Shown piece after piece: positions 40,703 to 49,163 of a DNA stretch of 57,909 nt; within the stretch, counting starts at the first letter, position 1; every line of letters starts with the position of its first letter. The notes below the pieces were generated by a model. It was not told where the DNA came from and did no database searches. It worked only from the letters and a program-made list of their open reading frames with translations. The position numbers and the translations under genes are program-made. Origin of the DNA: Pseudomonas sp. SJZ074 (GTDB lineage Bacteria > Pseudomonadota > Gammaproteobacteria > Pseudomonadales > Pseudomonadaceae); assembly GCF_007828215.1 (NCBI RefSeq), contig NZ_VIUE01000036.1, positions 1 through 57,909 on the forward strand, given 5' to 3'.

Positions 40703-41869
40703 ATGGCTTTTTCCGAACGTGTCTCGCGCCTCAAAAGTTCTTTGATTCGAGAAATCCTCGCGGCGGCCCAACGCCCTGAGGTGATGTCGTTCGCTGGCGG
40801 TCTGCCCGCCGAAGCCATGCTGCCGAAAGTGGAGTGGGACGCTATGCCCCTGACCATGGGCCAATACGGCATGAGCGAAGGGGAGCCGGCCCTGCGCGAA
40901 GCCCTGGCGGCGCAGGCACGGGCGTTGGGCCTGGCTTGCGAGGCAAGTCAGGTGCTGGTGGTCAGCGGCTCGCAGCAGACCCTCGACCTGGCGGCGAAGC
41001 TGCACATCGACGTCGGTACCGAGATCATGTTGGAAGCGCCGACCTACCTGGCGGCGCTGCAGATTTTCCAGCTGTTCGGCGCCGACTGCATCACCGTTCC
41101 CTTGCAGGCCGATGGGCCGGACCTGAGACAGTTGCGGGCACGCCTGGAACAGCATCGACCGGCGTTCATCTACCTGATCCCCACGTTCCAGAACCCTTCG
41201 GCAGTACGCTACAGCGAGGCCAAGCGCGACGCGGTGGCGGCCTTGCTGGATGAATTCGACGTGACCCTGATCGAAGACGAACCCTACCGCGAACTGACCT
41301 TCGACGGCGGCAGCGCCACGCCGATTGTCAGCCGCTTGAAGAAAGCCAGTTGGATCTACACCGGCACCGTTTCGAAAACCCTGTTGCCGGGGCTGCGGGT
41401 GGGTTACCTGATTGCCAGCCCGGACCTGTTCCCGCACCTGCTGCGGCTCAAGCAATCGGCGGATCTGCACACCAATCGCATCGGCCAATGGCAGGCACTG
41501 CAATGGATCGGCAGCGAGAAGTACCGCAGCCATCTCGGCGAGTTGAGGGATTTCTACCGGGATCGTCGTGACCGGTTCCAGGCTGCATTGCACACGCATT
41601 TTTCCGACATCGCGGACTGGAACATGCCCCAGGGCGGGCTGTTTTTCTGGCTGACCCTCAAGCAACCGCTGGACACCCGCACGTTGCTCGCTGCTGCGCT
41701 GGCGGCGGATGTGGCGTTCATGCCGGGAGAGCCGTTTTTCCCTGAGCCGGATCAGCATCCGGGGCACTTGCGCTTGAACTTCAGCCACATCGACCCGGCG
41801 CGGATGGATGAAGGGCTCAAGCGGTTGGCGGGGGTGGTGCGGGCGGCTATGGCTGCGCAAGCTGCCTGA
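40703..41869 (+). CDS. PLP-dependent aminotransferase, class I/II (2-aminoadipate aminotransferase-like)
   Basis: A 388-residue fold-type I enzyme. MSFAGGLPAEAMLP near the N terminus, YLIPTFQNPSAVRYSEAKR (Asn contacting PLP), EDEPYRELTF and TGTVSKTLLPGLRVGYLIA (Schiff-base Lys in VSKTLLPG) are the marks of the LysN/MocR-like aminotransferase group. There is no N-terminal DNA-binding domain, so it is the free enzyme. I chose ATG 40703 with CAGGTGG upstream; a 13-residue upstream extension is unlikely. Its divergent MarR neighbour is probably its regulator. Amino donor unknown. Confidence 0.9.
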   Translation: MAFSERVSRLKSSLIREILAAAQRPEVMSFAGGLPAEAMLPKVEWDAMPLTMGQYGMSEGEPALREALAAQARALGLACEASQVLVVSGSQQTLDLAAKLHIDVGTEIMLEAPTYLAALQIFQLFGADCITVPLQADGPDLRQLRARLEQHRPAFIYLIPTFQNPSAVRYSEAKRDAVAALLDEFDVTLIEDEPYRELTFDGGSATPIVSRLKKASWIYTGTVSKTLLPGLRVGYLIASPDLFPHLLRLKQSADLHTNRIGQWQALQWIGSEKYRSHLGELRDFYRDRRDRFQAALHTHFSDIADWNMPQGGLFFWLTLKQPLDTRTLLAAALAADVAFMPGEPFFPEPDQHPGHLRLNFSHIDPARMDEGLKRLAGVVRAAMAAQAA

Positions 41870-41901
41870 TATCAGGAAATCTTACAGTGGTTTTGCTGGC
41901 C

Positions 41902-41993
41902 CCTTCGCGAGCAAGCCCGCTCCCACAGTGGACAGGGTGAACACGAATGTGTATTCAACGACGATCCCTGTGGGAGCGGGCTTGCTCGCGAAG
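41902..41993. repeat. Extragenic palindromic repeat pair
   Basis: Units at 41902-41928 (minus orientation) and about 41967-41993 (plus), between the convergent aminotransferase and glutaredoxin-like genes. Confidence 0.85.
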
Positions 41994-42018
41994 AGGCCCT
42001 GAACACACCACTCATCTA

Positions 42019-42390
42019 TCAGGCTGCCGAAAACCGCTTGTCCAGGTAATCAATGATCACTTTGGATTCATACATCCAGGTGGTCTGCCCATTCTCTTCG
42101 ATACGCAGGCACGGCACCTTGATCTTGCCGCCTTGCTCCAGCAGTGTCTGGCGATCCTGTTCGTTGTTCTTCGCATCGCGCAGGGCCACCGGCACGTTGA
42201 GGCGGCGCAGGGTACGGCGGGTTTTCACGCAGAACGGGCACGCGTGGAATTGATACAGCGTCAGGCTGCGGGCGGCCTGGTCGACCTGCGCCTGGGCATC
42301 GGCCGGGCGTTGTTTCTTGCCAGGACGGGTGATGAAGTCGATGAAGATGATCAGTTGGCCCAAACCAACTCGAAGCGCTTTGACGATCAC
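42019..42390 (-). CDS. Glutaredoxin/GST N-terminal domain protein
   Basis: A 123-residue thioredoxin-fold protein. A short hydrophobic N-terminal segment (VGLGQLIIFIDFI) may anchor it. The core has the redox motif HACPFCVKTRRTL (CPFC near residues 51-54), the cis-Pro strand KIKVPCLRI and the glutathione-contact end YESKVIIDYLDKRF. It resembles the N-terminal domain of glutathione S-transferases without the helical C-terminal domain. Likely a glutathione-linked oxidoreductase. It follows folE but a strong terminator separates them. Confidence 0.85.
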   Translation of the reverse strand: MIVKALRVGLGQLIIFIDFITRPGKKQRPADAQAQVDQAARSLTLYQFHACPFCVKTRRTLRRLNVPVALRDAKNNEQDRQTLLEQGGKIKVPCLRIEENGQTTWMYESKVIIDYLDKRFSAA

Positions 42391-42450
42391 GGTATAAGCC
42401 TCGCGGCAGGGAAGAAGAGGGCGCGCAGCTTACCTGATTTTTCACGGGCG

Positions 42451-42480
42451 AAAAAAAACCGGCGATCGATGCCGGTTTTT
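42451..42480 (-). terminator. Rho-independent terminator after folE
   Basis: Stem AAAAACCGGC (42454-42463) pairing with GCCGGTTTTT (42471-42480), seven-base loop. On the minus strand eight T close it. On the plus strand five T follow too, so it may act both ways. Confidence 0.9.
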
Positions 42481-42493
42481 CTCGAACGACAGC

Positions 42494-43039
42494 TTACTTG
42501 ATGAGGCTGAGGAACTCGCTGCGGGTCGCGGCGTTTTCACGGAACTCACCGAGCATCACCGAGGTGATCATCGAAGAGTTCTGCTTTTCCACACCGCGCA
42601 TCATCATGCACATGTGCTTGGCCTCGATCACCACCGCCACGCCCAGAGCGCCGGTGACCTGCTGGACCGCGTCGGCGATCTGGCGGCTGAGGTTTTCCTG
42701 GATCTGCAGGCGACGCGCATACATGTCGACGATCCGCGCTACTTTCGACAGCCCCAGCACCTTGCCGCTCGGGATGTAGGCCACATGGGCCTTGCCGATG
42801 AACGGCAGCAGGTGATGCTCGCACAACGAGTACAACTCGATGTCCTTGACCAGCACCATTTCGCTGTTGTCGGAGCTGAACAAGGCACCGTTGGTGACTT
42901 CTTCGAGGGTCTGTTCGTAACCACGGCAGAGGTACTGCATGGCCTTGGCAGCGCGCTTGGGCGTGTCGAGCAGACCCTCGCGGGAAACGTCCTCGCCCAG
43001 TTGGCCGAGAATCGCGGTGTAATTCTGTTCCAGAGACAT
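42494..43039 (-). CDS. folE: GTP cyclohydrolase I
   Basis: A 181-residue enzyme that makes 7,8-dihydroneopterin triphosphate from GTP, the first step to folate. Zinc and active-site motifs are intact: SLCEHHLLPFIGKAHVAYIP (Cys and His), GLSKVARIVDMYARRLQIQENLSRQIADAV and KHMCMMMRGVEKQNSSMITS (second Cys). Length fits the bacterial type I family. Pseudomonads often carry several copies, so this may not be the only one. It is transcribed alone and ends at a clear terminator. Confidence 0.95.
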   Translation of the reverse strand: MSLEQNYTAILGQLGEDVSREGLLDTPKRAAKAMQYLCRGYEQTLEEVTNGALFSSDNSEMVLVKDIELYSLCEHHLLPFIGKAHVAYIPSGKVLGLSKVARIVDMYARRLQIQENLSRQIADAVQQVTGALGVAVVIEAKHMCMMMRGVEKQNSSMITSVMLGEFRENAATRSEFLSLIK

Positions 43040-43116
43040 GAAACTACCTGTGGGATTTTACGCAAAGGGCAAGGGTACGGTGGCGGACACGGCGCTGCAA
43101 GCTCGGCAATCGAGGG

Positions 43117-43674
43117 CTACTCGTCGCGGCCTTCCATCATGGTGCGCTTGAGCATCACGTACACCGCCCCGGCGCCACCGTGTTTCGCCTGGCAGGAGGT
43201 GAAACCCAGCACTTGTGGATGCTGGCGCAGCCAGGTGTTGACGTGGCTCTTGATCATCGGCCGCTTACCATCCAGTCGCACGGCCTTGCCGTGGGTGACG
43301 CGCACGCAGCGGATCTCGAACTTCGTGGCTTCGGCGAGGAAGGCCCAGAGGGTTTCCCGGGCTTTTTCGACGCTCATGCCGTGCAGGTCGAGGCTGCCTT
43401 CGAAGGGAATCTGGCCGACCTTCAGCTTGCGCATCTGGCTTTCCTGGACGCCGTCCCGGGCCCACATCAACTCGTCTTCGGGACCTACGTCGATCACGAA
43501 CTGATCGGACAATCCGTCCACGGCCGTGGCATCGGCGCGCACGGTGGCGGCCTGGCGCAGCTTGGCGATCTGTGCGCGGTCGGCTTTGGGTTTGCCGGTG
43601 TCGGCGCGATCGTGTTTGATCGGTTTAACGCCCTGGATCGCACTTTTGAACAGGGAAAAATCGTCGTCTTGCAT
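43117..43674 (-). CDS. Smr domain protein
   Basis: A 185-residue protein. The N-terminal half is charged and probably flexible. The C-terminal Smr domain (about 95-180) carries the marks LDLHGMSVEKARETLWAFL (the DLHG motif) and RVTHGKAVRLDGKRPMIKSHVNTWL (HGK variant of the HGxG motif). Smr proteins are nucleases in several systems, including rescue of collided ribosomes in E. coli SmrB. Whether this is that orthologue is not certain. It lies 77 bases upstream of folE on the same strand. Confidence 0.9.
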   Translation of the reverse strand: MQDDDFSLFKSAIQGVKPIKHDRADTGKPKADRAQIAKLRQAATVRADATAVDGLSDQFVIDVGPEDELMWARDGVQESQMRKLKVGQIPFEGSLDLHGMSVEKARETLWAFLAEATKFEIRCVRVTHGKAVRLDGKRPMIKSHVNTWLRQHPQVLGFTSCQAKHGGAGAVYVMLKRTMMEGRDE

Positions 43675-43748
43675 GTCAGCCTCCGCGAAGGCCGATCAGT
43701 TTACCGAAGTCCGGCGGGATCGGGCGCGACAAAACGTCGGATGGCGGG

Positions 43749-44069
43749 TCAGTCGTGCTTTTTCATCAGGTGCGGAGCCATGGCCAGTTCCAGGGACTGG
43801 CGGGCGCGACGGCGGCAGCGGCGCCAGAACCAGACACCCAGCCACAGGACCAGGAGACCCACGGCCAGAATGATCGCCGAACCAAGCGGGGTGGCATTCA
43901 AGTCGCCCAGCGCGGGCGGGCGGCCCAACAGGCTGGCGGCACCGGCCATGGCCAACAGGACGCCGAGTGTTGCCAGAAGCGCCGCGATGGCCGCGCCAAA
44001 ACGAAACCGCCAGTTGCTCGGGCCTTTGGGCCGCAAGCGACGTGCGTCAAAACCATCGGATAACTTCAT
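43749..44069 (-). CDS. Small membrane protein, function unknown
   Basis: A 106-residue protein with two hydrophobic helices (about 25-46 and 61-84) between a basic N terminus (RRLRPKGPSNWRFRFG) and a basic C terminus (RRCRRRARQS). The positive ends suggest both termini face the cytoplasm. It is upstream of the Smr gene on the same strand. No family recognised. Confidence 0.65.
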   Translation of the reverse strand: MKLSDGFDARRLRPKGPSNWRFRFGAAIAALLATLGVLLAMAGAASLLGRPPALGDLNATPLGSAIILAVGLLVLWLGVWFWRRCRRRARQSLELAMAPHLMKKHD

Positions 44070-44190
44070 TCCGATCTTCCTCAGTGGGTATCGGCCCTTC
44101 GACCGGAAGATGTTCGGGTTGTTCCTGAGGCTAGAGCTAATGAGAGTCTTTTGCGGATGAGCGGCGGACGCGGCCGCTCATCGAGGGCAA

Positions 44191-44781
44191 TCAGATCAAA
44201 TCGTGGGTCAGGGCCAGGGTGGCGAAGTTATCCGCCATGATCGCCATTTCGGTCTGATGCACGTGTTCGGCGCTCAGGACGCCGCCCTTGTGGGGCAAGT
44301 CGCGGGTGGCGCAGGCGTCTTCAACCAGGGTGCAGCGAAAGCCCAGGTTCTTGGCGGCGCGAACGGTAGTGCTGACGCTGGAATGGCTCATGAACCCGCA
44401 GACGATCAGGTCCAGGGGGCCAAACTCTTCCAGGCGCTTTTTCAATTCGGTGCCATGGAAGGCGCTGGGCAGCAGCTTGCCGATAATGGTTTCGTCACCC
44501 TGGGGTTCGAGGCCTGGAATGAATTCGCCGCGCTCACCCTGTGGATCGAACAGCCCGCCATGGGTGCCCAGGTGGCGCACGTGGACGATCGGCCGGCCGG
44601 CGGCACGGGCCGCGCCGAGCAATTGCCTGATGTTCGCAACCGCTGCATCCATGCCGCTCAGGGCCAGGGGGCCGGCGAGGTATTCTTTCTGGGCATCGAT
44701 GATGATCAGGGTCGCTTGACTCAGGTTGGCCGCTGCGTAACCACGACCGCTGAGTTGAAACATCGTTTTTGGAACGGACAT
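44191..44781 (-). CDS. Isochorismatase-family hydrolase with Ser at the nucleophile position
   Basis: A 196-residue protein with the cysteine-hydrolase fold. The catalytic Asp (IIIDAQ, residue 29) and Lys (GKLLPSAF, residue 102) are in place. In the GxMTxxCV-type motif the sequence is GFMSHSSV, so Ser135 replaces the usual nucleophilic Cys. Cys128, six residues before the end of that strand, is unlikely to substitute. The protein may be a non-thiol hydrolase like isochorismatases, or inactive. Members act on amides, nicotinamide or isochorismate. The neighbours give no substrate. It is transcribed leftward, divergent from prmB. Confidence 0.88.
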   Translation of the reverse strand: MSVPKTMFQLSGRGYAAANLSQATLIIIDAQKEYLAGPLALSGMDAAVANIRQLLGAARAAGRPIVHVRHLGTHGGLFDPQGERGEFIPGLEPQGDETIIGKLLPSAFHGTELKKRLEEFGPLDLIVCGFMSHSSVSTTVRAAKNLGFRCTLVEDACATRDLPHKGGVLSAEHVHQTEMAIMADNFATLALTHDLI

Positions 44782-45034
44782 TCTGGGGCTCCTTCGGGTG
44801 GGGCTTTTGCGACATTGTCCTCTGGCTGAGCGGTTCTGTGAATCGCTTCCATCGCAAGCGCCGTCGTTGCTGGCCTACAGCCTTGTCAAGATGGCTGTCT
44901 TGTTCAATGGTGAGTGCAAAAAACGGAAGGTTCCTACGAGTGCTCTGGCGTTTTCAGTCGTCCTTGAGGCACGTTTGGGTGGCGGCGCGTTTGGCTGTTA
45001 GACTCGCCAGTCGTTTTTTCTGGAGTTTGCCGCC

Positions 45035-45943
45035 GTGATCACTTCCCGTCTTCGTACCCTGCGCGACCATATCCGTTGGGCCGTCAGCCGTTTCCATGGG
45101 GAGGATCTGTTTTTCGGCCATGGCACCGACAATGCGTGGGATGAAGCCCGCCAGTTGGTGTTGGGCGCGCTGCACCTTCCGTGGGAAATCGCCGACAGCT
45201 ACCTGGATTGCAGCTTGGAAGACGACGAATTGGTCCATGTGCAGCGCCTGTTGCAGCGACGTATCGCGGAGCGGATCCCTGCGGCCTACCTGTTGGGCGA
45301 GGCCTGGTTCTGTGGGATGTCATTCATTGTCGACGAACGCGTGCTCATTCCGCGCTCGCCCATCGGTGAACTGATCGAAAAACGCTTCGAACCCTGGCTG
45401 GCCCAGGCCCCTGCGCGAGTCCTCGACCTGTGCACCGGTTCCGGCTGCATCGGTATCGCTTGTGCCTATGAGTTTCCTGAGGCCGAAGTGGTGCTGGCCG
45501 ACCTGTCGTTCGAGGCGCTGGAAGTGGCCAACCAGAACATCGAGCGCCATGGCGTCGATGAGCGGGTATTCACTGTCCAGGGCGATGGTTTCGACGGTCT
45601 GCCGGGGCAGCGTTTTGACATGATCGTGTCGAACCCGCCCTACGTCGATGCGGAAGATTTCGCCGACATGCCCCAGGAATACCAGCATGAGCCGGAGCTG
45701 GGTCTGGCCTGTGGCGATGACGGCTTGAACCTGGTTCGCCGGATGCTGGCCGAGGCGGCTGATCATCTGACCGAGAAGGGGTTGCTGATTGTCGAGGTGG
45801 GCAACAGCCAGGTGCATGTCGAGGCGTTGTACCCCGAAGTCGATTTCGCCTGGCTGGATTTCGAACGCGGTGGGCATGGCGTGTTCATGCTCAGCGCGGA
45901 GCAGTGCCGCCAGCATCAGGGGCTGTTTGCTTCGCGGGTTTGA
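45035..45943 (+). CDS. prmB: 50S ribosomal protein L3 N(5)-glutamine methyltransferase
   Basis: A 302-residue SAM-dependent methyltransferase that modifies a Gln of ribosomal protein L3. Motifs: SAM-binding VLDLCTGSGCIGIACAYEFPEAEVVLADLS (about 127-157) and the catalytic NPPYVD that holds the target amide (about 199-204). The helical N-terminal domain (AYLLGEAWFCG preceding) is of the PrmB/HemK type. Its position directly ahead of aroC, apart from two opposite-strand genes, is the usual one in pseudomonads. The preceding 250 bases hold no gene. Confidence 0.94.
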   Translation: MITSRLRTLRDHIRWAVSRFHGEDLFFGHGTDNAWDEARQLVLGALHLPWEIADSYLDCSLEDDELVHVQRLLQRRIAERIPAAYLLGEAWFCGMSFIVDERVLIPRSPIGELIEKRFEPWLAQAPARVLDLCTGSGCIGIACAYEFPEAEVVLADLSFEALEVANQNIERHGVDERVFTVQGDGFDGLPGQRFDMIVSNPPYVDAEDFADMPQEYQHEPELGLACGDDGLNLVRRMLAEAADHLTEKGLLIVEVGNSQVHVEALYPEVDFAWLDFERGGHGVFMLSAEQCRQHQGLFASRV

Positions 45944-45952
45944 TCCACAGCT

Positions 45953-45970
45953 TTTGGGATTTATCCCAAA
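45953..45970. other. Short hairpin after prmB
   Basis: TTTGGGAT-TT-ATCCCAAA, perfect eight-base arms, nine bases after the prmB stop. No T-run follows; possibly a 3'-end stabiliser. Confidence 0.5.
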
Positions 45971-45991
45971 GCCTACTGGCGGAACACAATA

Positions 45992-46023
45992 CCTGTGGGA
46001 GCGAGCAGGCTCGCTCCCACAGG
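45992..46023. repeat. Single extragenic palindrome, perfect
   Basis: CCTGTGGGAGCGAGC, two bases, then its exact complement: 15-base arms. It sits between the convergent prmB and 262-residue genes and could end both transcripts. Confidence 0.85.
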
Positions 46024-46041
46024 ATCACCCAGTGCGCCGTC

Positions 46042-46830
46042 TTAATGCCGCGTCGCAATCCAGATCAGCAAACCCGCCTGGAACATGGCGAACGCCACAA
46101 GGCAGGTGATGGTGAAACGCAGGCCGGTGTCTTCGCGCTTGAACTTGTTGACCTTCTCCTCCTGCTGCTTGAGCTTGACCTCCTGTTCCGCCAGGTTCTG
46201 CTCGGCCTGTTGCAGCATTTGCGCGGCTTCGAGGATTTCCACGAACTGCAGCTTTTCGGTATTCCAGTCACCTTTCAGGTCACCGACCTGGGCATCCTTG
46301 ACGCTGCCCTTGAGGTGCTGGGCGTCGGCATACACCACCTCGAAGCCATGGGCTTGCAGGAATCGGTCGCGGCGCAGTCGGGTGTCTTCGTTCAGCGCGT
46401 CCTTGTTGTTCAAGTCGGTGCCGTCGACCCGGTAGCTGGACCAGCGCTTCTTGGCCCACGTAATGGCCTGGGCCGCGAGGAAGCGGCCGATGCCGCGGTT
46501 CATCGGCTCCGTCTGCAGGCTGTCCGGGGAAAAATGCAGGCGCTTTTCGACGTGATCGGCCCAGACATCCAGGTGGTTCTGTTCCTTGCGCACGCGCTGG
46601 CCCGGCAACTGGATGCTCATGCGCAACAAGCTGCGTTCCTTGCTGTGGCGCTCGGCGTAGCTGAATTCGACAAACCGCAGCGGCCGCGCGCCCGTGGCAC
46701 GGTCCGTCTTGAGCGGGGCCAGCCGGAGCATCTTGTGGTGCTCGGCTTGCACGTCCGCCCATGGCAGCTCCGCCGCCGGTGTGGCGGGCGTTTCGGCGGT
46801 GGTGTCGGGTGAAGTTTCAGTCTCAGTCAT
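46042..46830 (-). CDS. Tail-anchored coiled-coil protein, function unknown
   Basis: A 262-residue protein. The N-terminal ~25 residues are Thr/Pro/Glu-rich and flexible. Residues 30-170 look folded. A coiled coil follows (about 190-232, EAAQMLQQAEQNLAEQEVKLKQQEEKVNKF), then one C-terminal membrane helix (FTITCLVAFAMFQAGLLIWIA) with only a few residues after it. So the bulk faces the cytoplasm as a tail-anchored protein. It is conserved-looking but I do not recognise a family. No neighbour suggests a pathway. Confidence 0.75.
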   Translation of the reverse strand: MTETETSPDTTAETPATPAAELPWADVQAEHHKMLRLAPLKTDRATGARPLRFVEFSYAERHSKERSLLRMSIQLPGQRVRKEQNHLDVWADHVEKRLHFSPDSLQTEPMNRGIGRFLAAQAITWAKKRWSSYRVDGTDLNNKDALNEDTRLRRDRFLQAHGFEVVYADAQHLKGSVKDAQVGDLKGDWNTEKLQFVEILEAAQMLQQAEQNLAEQEVKLKQQEEKVNKFKREDTGLRFTITCLVAFAMFQAGLLIWIATRH

Positions 46831-46929
46831 AACGGCGAAATCCTGTCCTGGCCGGCTCGTCGGCAGCCAATGCGCTGTCCGACACCGGTCTATCGGCCGT
46901 TTTTTCCAGGACTGGAGGGCTAAAAGCGT

Positions 46930-47895
46930 TTAACGGGCCGCTATCGAGTCAATAAAGGTCAGGATATGAGTGCCGAGCGCCGCCGCCAGGGGCAGGTCGG
47001 GGCTTTTATAAGATGCCAGTTGCTGTTTCTCGTCGTTGGGCACGATACGCAACACGTGGTTCATGCCCCCGATCAGCGCCAGTTCGGCGTCGGGTTTGGC
47101 CGCCTTCAATTGCCGGGCGTCATCGACGCTGACCTGGATGTCATGACTGCCCTGGATGATCAAGGCCGGCACTTTCAGCGCCGCGAACGCTTGGGACGGA
47201 TCCTGGCGGAACAGCGAGATCAGGTACGGCTGCACGCTGGGGCGGAAAATGAACTGCAACTGCGCCGGCACGTTCGCATCGACGCGACCGGCCTTGAGGC
47301 TGTCCAGCAGTTCATTGCTGCGCAACATCAGCGGCGGTGGCAGGCGGCTGCCCAATTGCTGGCGCAGCACCTGGTCGATGGGGCGGGCACTACCGGCCAC
47401 CGAGATGACCGCTGCCGCATTGGCCTGGGGCGCGGCGAGGCTGGCGATCAATGCGCCTTCGCTGTGGCCCAGCAGGATCAATGGGCCCAGCCGTGGGTCG
47501 GCGGCCAGCTTGCGGCTCCAGGCGACGGCGTCGGCGACATAGGCCTCGACGCTCAGGTCGCGTTCGTCCGGTGTCGCGGCCAGGCTGGCGGCCACGCCGC
47601 GCTTGTCATAGCGCACGCTGGCAATGTTGTGCTTGGCCAGGACCCAGGCCAGGCGCTTGAGACTGTCGTTGCGCCCACCCTCGGGGTTATTGCCGTCGCG
47701 GTCCGTAGGCCCAGACCCGGAAATGATCAGGACAACCGGCACCGGCGTGTCGGATTTAGGCAGCAACAGTGAACCGAAGAGTTCCCCATGGCCGGTGTCG
47801 AGGCTGATCGGTCTTAACAGGACCGTCGCCTGGGCCAGGCTGGAAAACAGACTGATGAACAGGGTAAGGCTCAGGACACGCAGGTTTAGCATCAT
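46930..47895 (-). CDS. Secreted alpha/beta hydrolase
   Basis: A 321-residue protein with a signal peptide (MMLNLRVLSLTLFISLFSSLAQA). The hydrolase fold shows GSGPTDRDGNN before the core, the nucleophile elbow GHSEGA (Ser near residue 155), an acid in IQGSHDIQV and the catalytic His in GGMNHVLR. This set matches exported esterase/dienelactone-hydrolase-like proteins. Start 47895 or the adjacent ATG 47892; the longer frame to 47937 would spoil the signal peptide. It is divergent from aroC. Substrate unknown. Confidence 0.87.
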   Translation of the reverse strand: MMLNLRVLSLTLFISLFSSLAQATVLLRPISLDTGHGELFGSLLLPKSDTPVPVVLIISGSGPTDRDGNNPEGGRNDSLKRLAWVLAKHNIASVRYDKRGVAASLAATPDERDLSVEAYVADAVAWSRKLAADPRLGPLILLGHSEGALIASLAAPQANAAAVISVAGSARPIDQVLRQQLGSRLPPPLMLRSNELLDSLKAGRVDANVPAQLQFIFRPSVQPYLISLFRQDPSQAFAALKVPALIIQGSHDIQVSVDDARQLKAAKPDAELALIGGMNHVLRIVPNDEKQQLASYKSPDLPLAAALGTHILTFIDSIAAR

Positions 47896-48037
47896 CACGC
47901 CACTGGTTGCGAAGGTGCCGGTTGGACTGACGGCCACCGATAAGGTTCGAGGATGAACTACGCAGTCAGCCTGCGTATACTGGCGCCGATCAAGAATCCC
48001 AGATTGAGTTTCTCAGCGATTTCACGGAGCACCCTGC

Positions 48038-49129
48038 ATGTCCGGCAATACCTACGGCAAGCTGTTCACTGTCACCACCGCGGGCGAAAGCCATGGCCCG
48101 GCGTTGGTCGCCATTGTCGACGGCTGCCCGCCGGGCCTGGAGATTGCCCTGGAGGATCTGCAACGTGACCTGGATCGCCGCAAGCCCGGTACCAGCCGCC
48201 ACACCACCCAGCGCCAGGAAGCCGATGAAGTCGAGATCCTGTCCGGCGTGTTCGAAGGCCGCACCACCGGTTGCGCCATCGGCCTGCTGATCCGCAACAC
48301 CGACCAGAAGTCCAAAGACTACTCGGCCATCAAGGACCTGTTCCGTCCGGCCCACGCCGACTACACCTACCACCACAAGTACGGTGAGCGCGACTACCGT
48401 GGCGGCGGCCGCAGTTCGGCCCGGGAAACCGCGATGCGCGTGGCGGCCGGGGCGATTGCCAAGAAATACCTGGCCAGCCAGGGCATCGTGATCCGTGGCT
48501 ACATGAGCCAGTTGGGCCCTATCGAAATTCCGTTCAAGACCTGGGATTCAGTGGAGCAGAACGCCTTTTTCTGCCCCGATCCGGAAAAAGTGCCAGAGCT
48601 TGAGGCCTACATGGACCAACTGCGCCGGGACCAGGATTCGGTCGGTGCGAAGATCACCGTGGTGGCCGAAGGGGTGATGCCCGGCCTTGGCGAGCCGATC
48701 TTCGACCGCCTCGACGCCGAACTGGCTCACGCGCTGATGAGCATCAACGCGGTGAAAGGCGTGGAAATCGGTGCCGGTTTCGCCTGCGTCGCCCAGCGTG
48801 GCACCGAGCACCGCGACGAACTGACCCCGCAGGGCTTCCTCAGCAACAACGCTGGCGGCATTCTCGGCGGCATTTCCTCGGGCCAGCCGATCGTGGCGCA
48901 CTTGGCATTGAAGCCAACGTCCAGTATCACCACGCCGGGCCGCTCCATCGACATCCACGGCAACCCGGTCGATGTCATCACCAAGGGCCGCCACGACCCG
49001 TGCGTCGGTATCCGTGCCACGCCGATCGCCGAGGCGATGATGGCGATCGTGTTGATGGATCACCTGCTGCGCCATCGCGGCCAGAACGCCGATGTACGGG
49101 TCAGCACCCCGGTGTTGGGTCAGCTTTGA
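48038..49129 (+). CDS. aroC: Chorismate synthase
   Basis: A 363-residue FMN-dependent enzyme that makes chorismate from EPSP, the last step of the shikimate pathway. The three family signatures are present: GESHGPALVAIVDGCPPGL at the N terminus, ERDYRGGGRSSARETAMRVAAGAIA in the middle and RGTEHRDEL with SNNAGGILGGISSGQPIVAHLALKPT toward the C terminus. Length fits. GGAGCACC lies before the ATG. The MFS gene begins 34 bases downstream. Confidence 0.97.
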   Translation: MSGNTYGKLFTVTTAGESHGPALVAIVDGCPPGLEIALEDLQRDLDRRKPGTSRHTTQRQEADEVEILSGVFEGRTTGCAIGLLIRNTDQKSKDYSAIKDLFRPAHADYTYHHKYGERDYRGGGRSSARETAMRVAAGAIAKKYLASQGIVIRGYMSQLGPIEIPFKTWDSVEQNAFFCPDPEKVPELEAYMDQLRRDQDSVGAKITVVAEGVMPGLGEPIFDRLDAELAHALMSINAVKGVEIGAGFACVAQRGTEHRDELTPQGFLSNNAGGILGGISSGQPIVAHLALKPTSSITTPGRSIDIHGNPVDVITKGRHDPCVGIRATPIAEAMMAIVLMDHLLRHRGQNADVRVSTPVLGQL

Positions 49130-49163
49130 TGGCTGACCTGCCGACCGCCGTGGCCTGACGACC

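Noticed and set aside
43525..43873. 115-codon plus-strand frame over the Smr and small membrane genes
   Set aside because: It lies opposite two better-supported genes, has no ribosome site and resembles antisense GC-rich translation.
16665..46023. Dispersed repeats with core GTGGGAGCGGGCTTGCTCGC considered as CRISPR units
   Set aside because: They occur singly or in inverted pairs in spacers, with no regular direct-repeat/spacer array and no cas genes. They fit REP palindromes.
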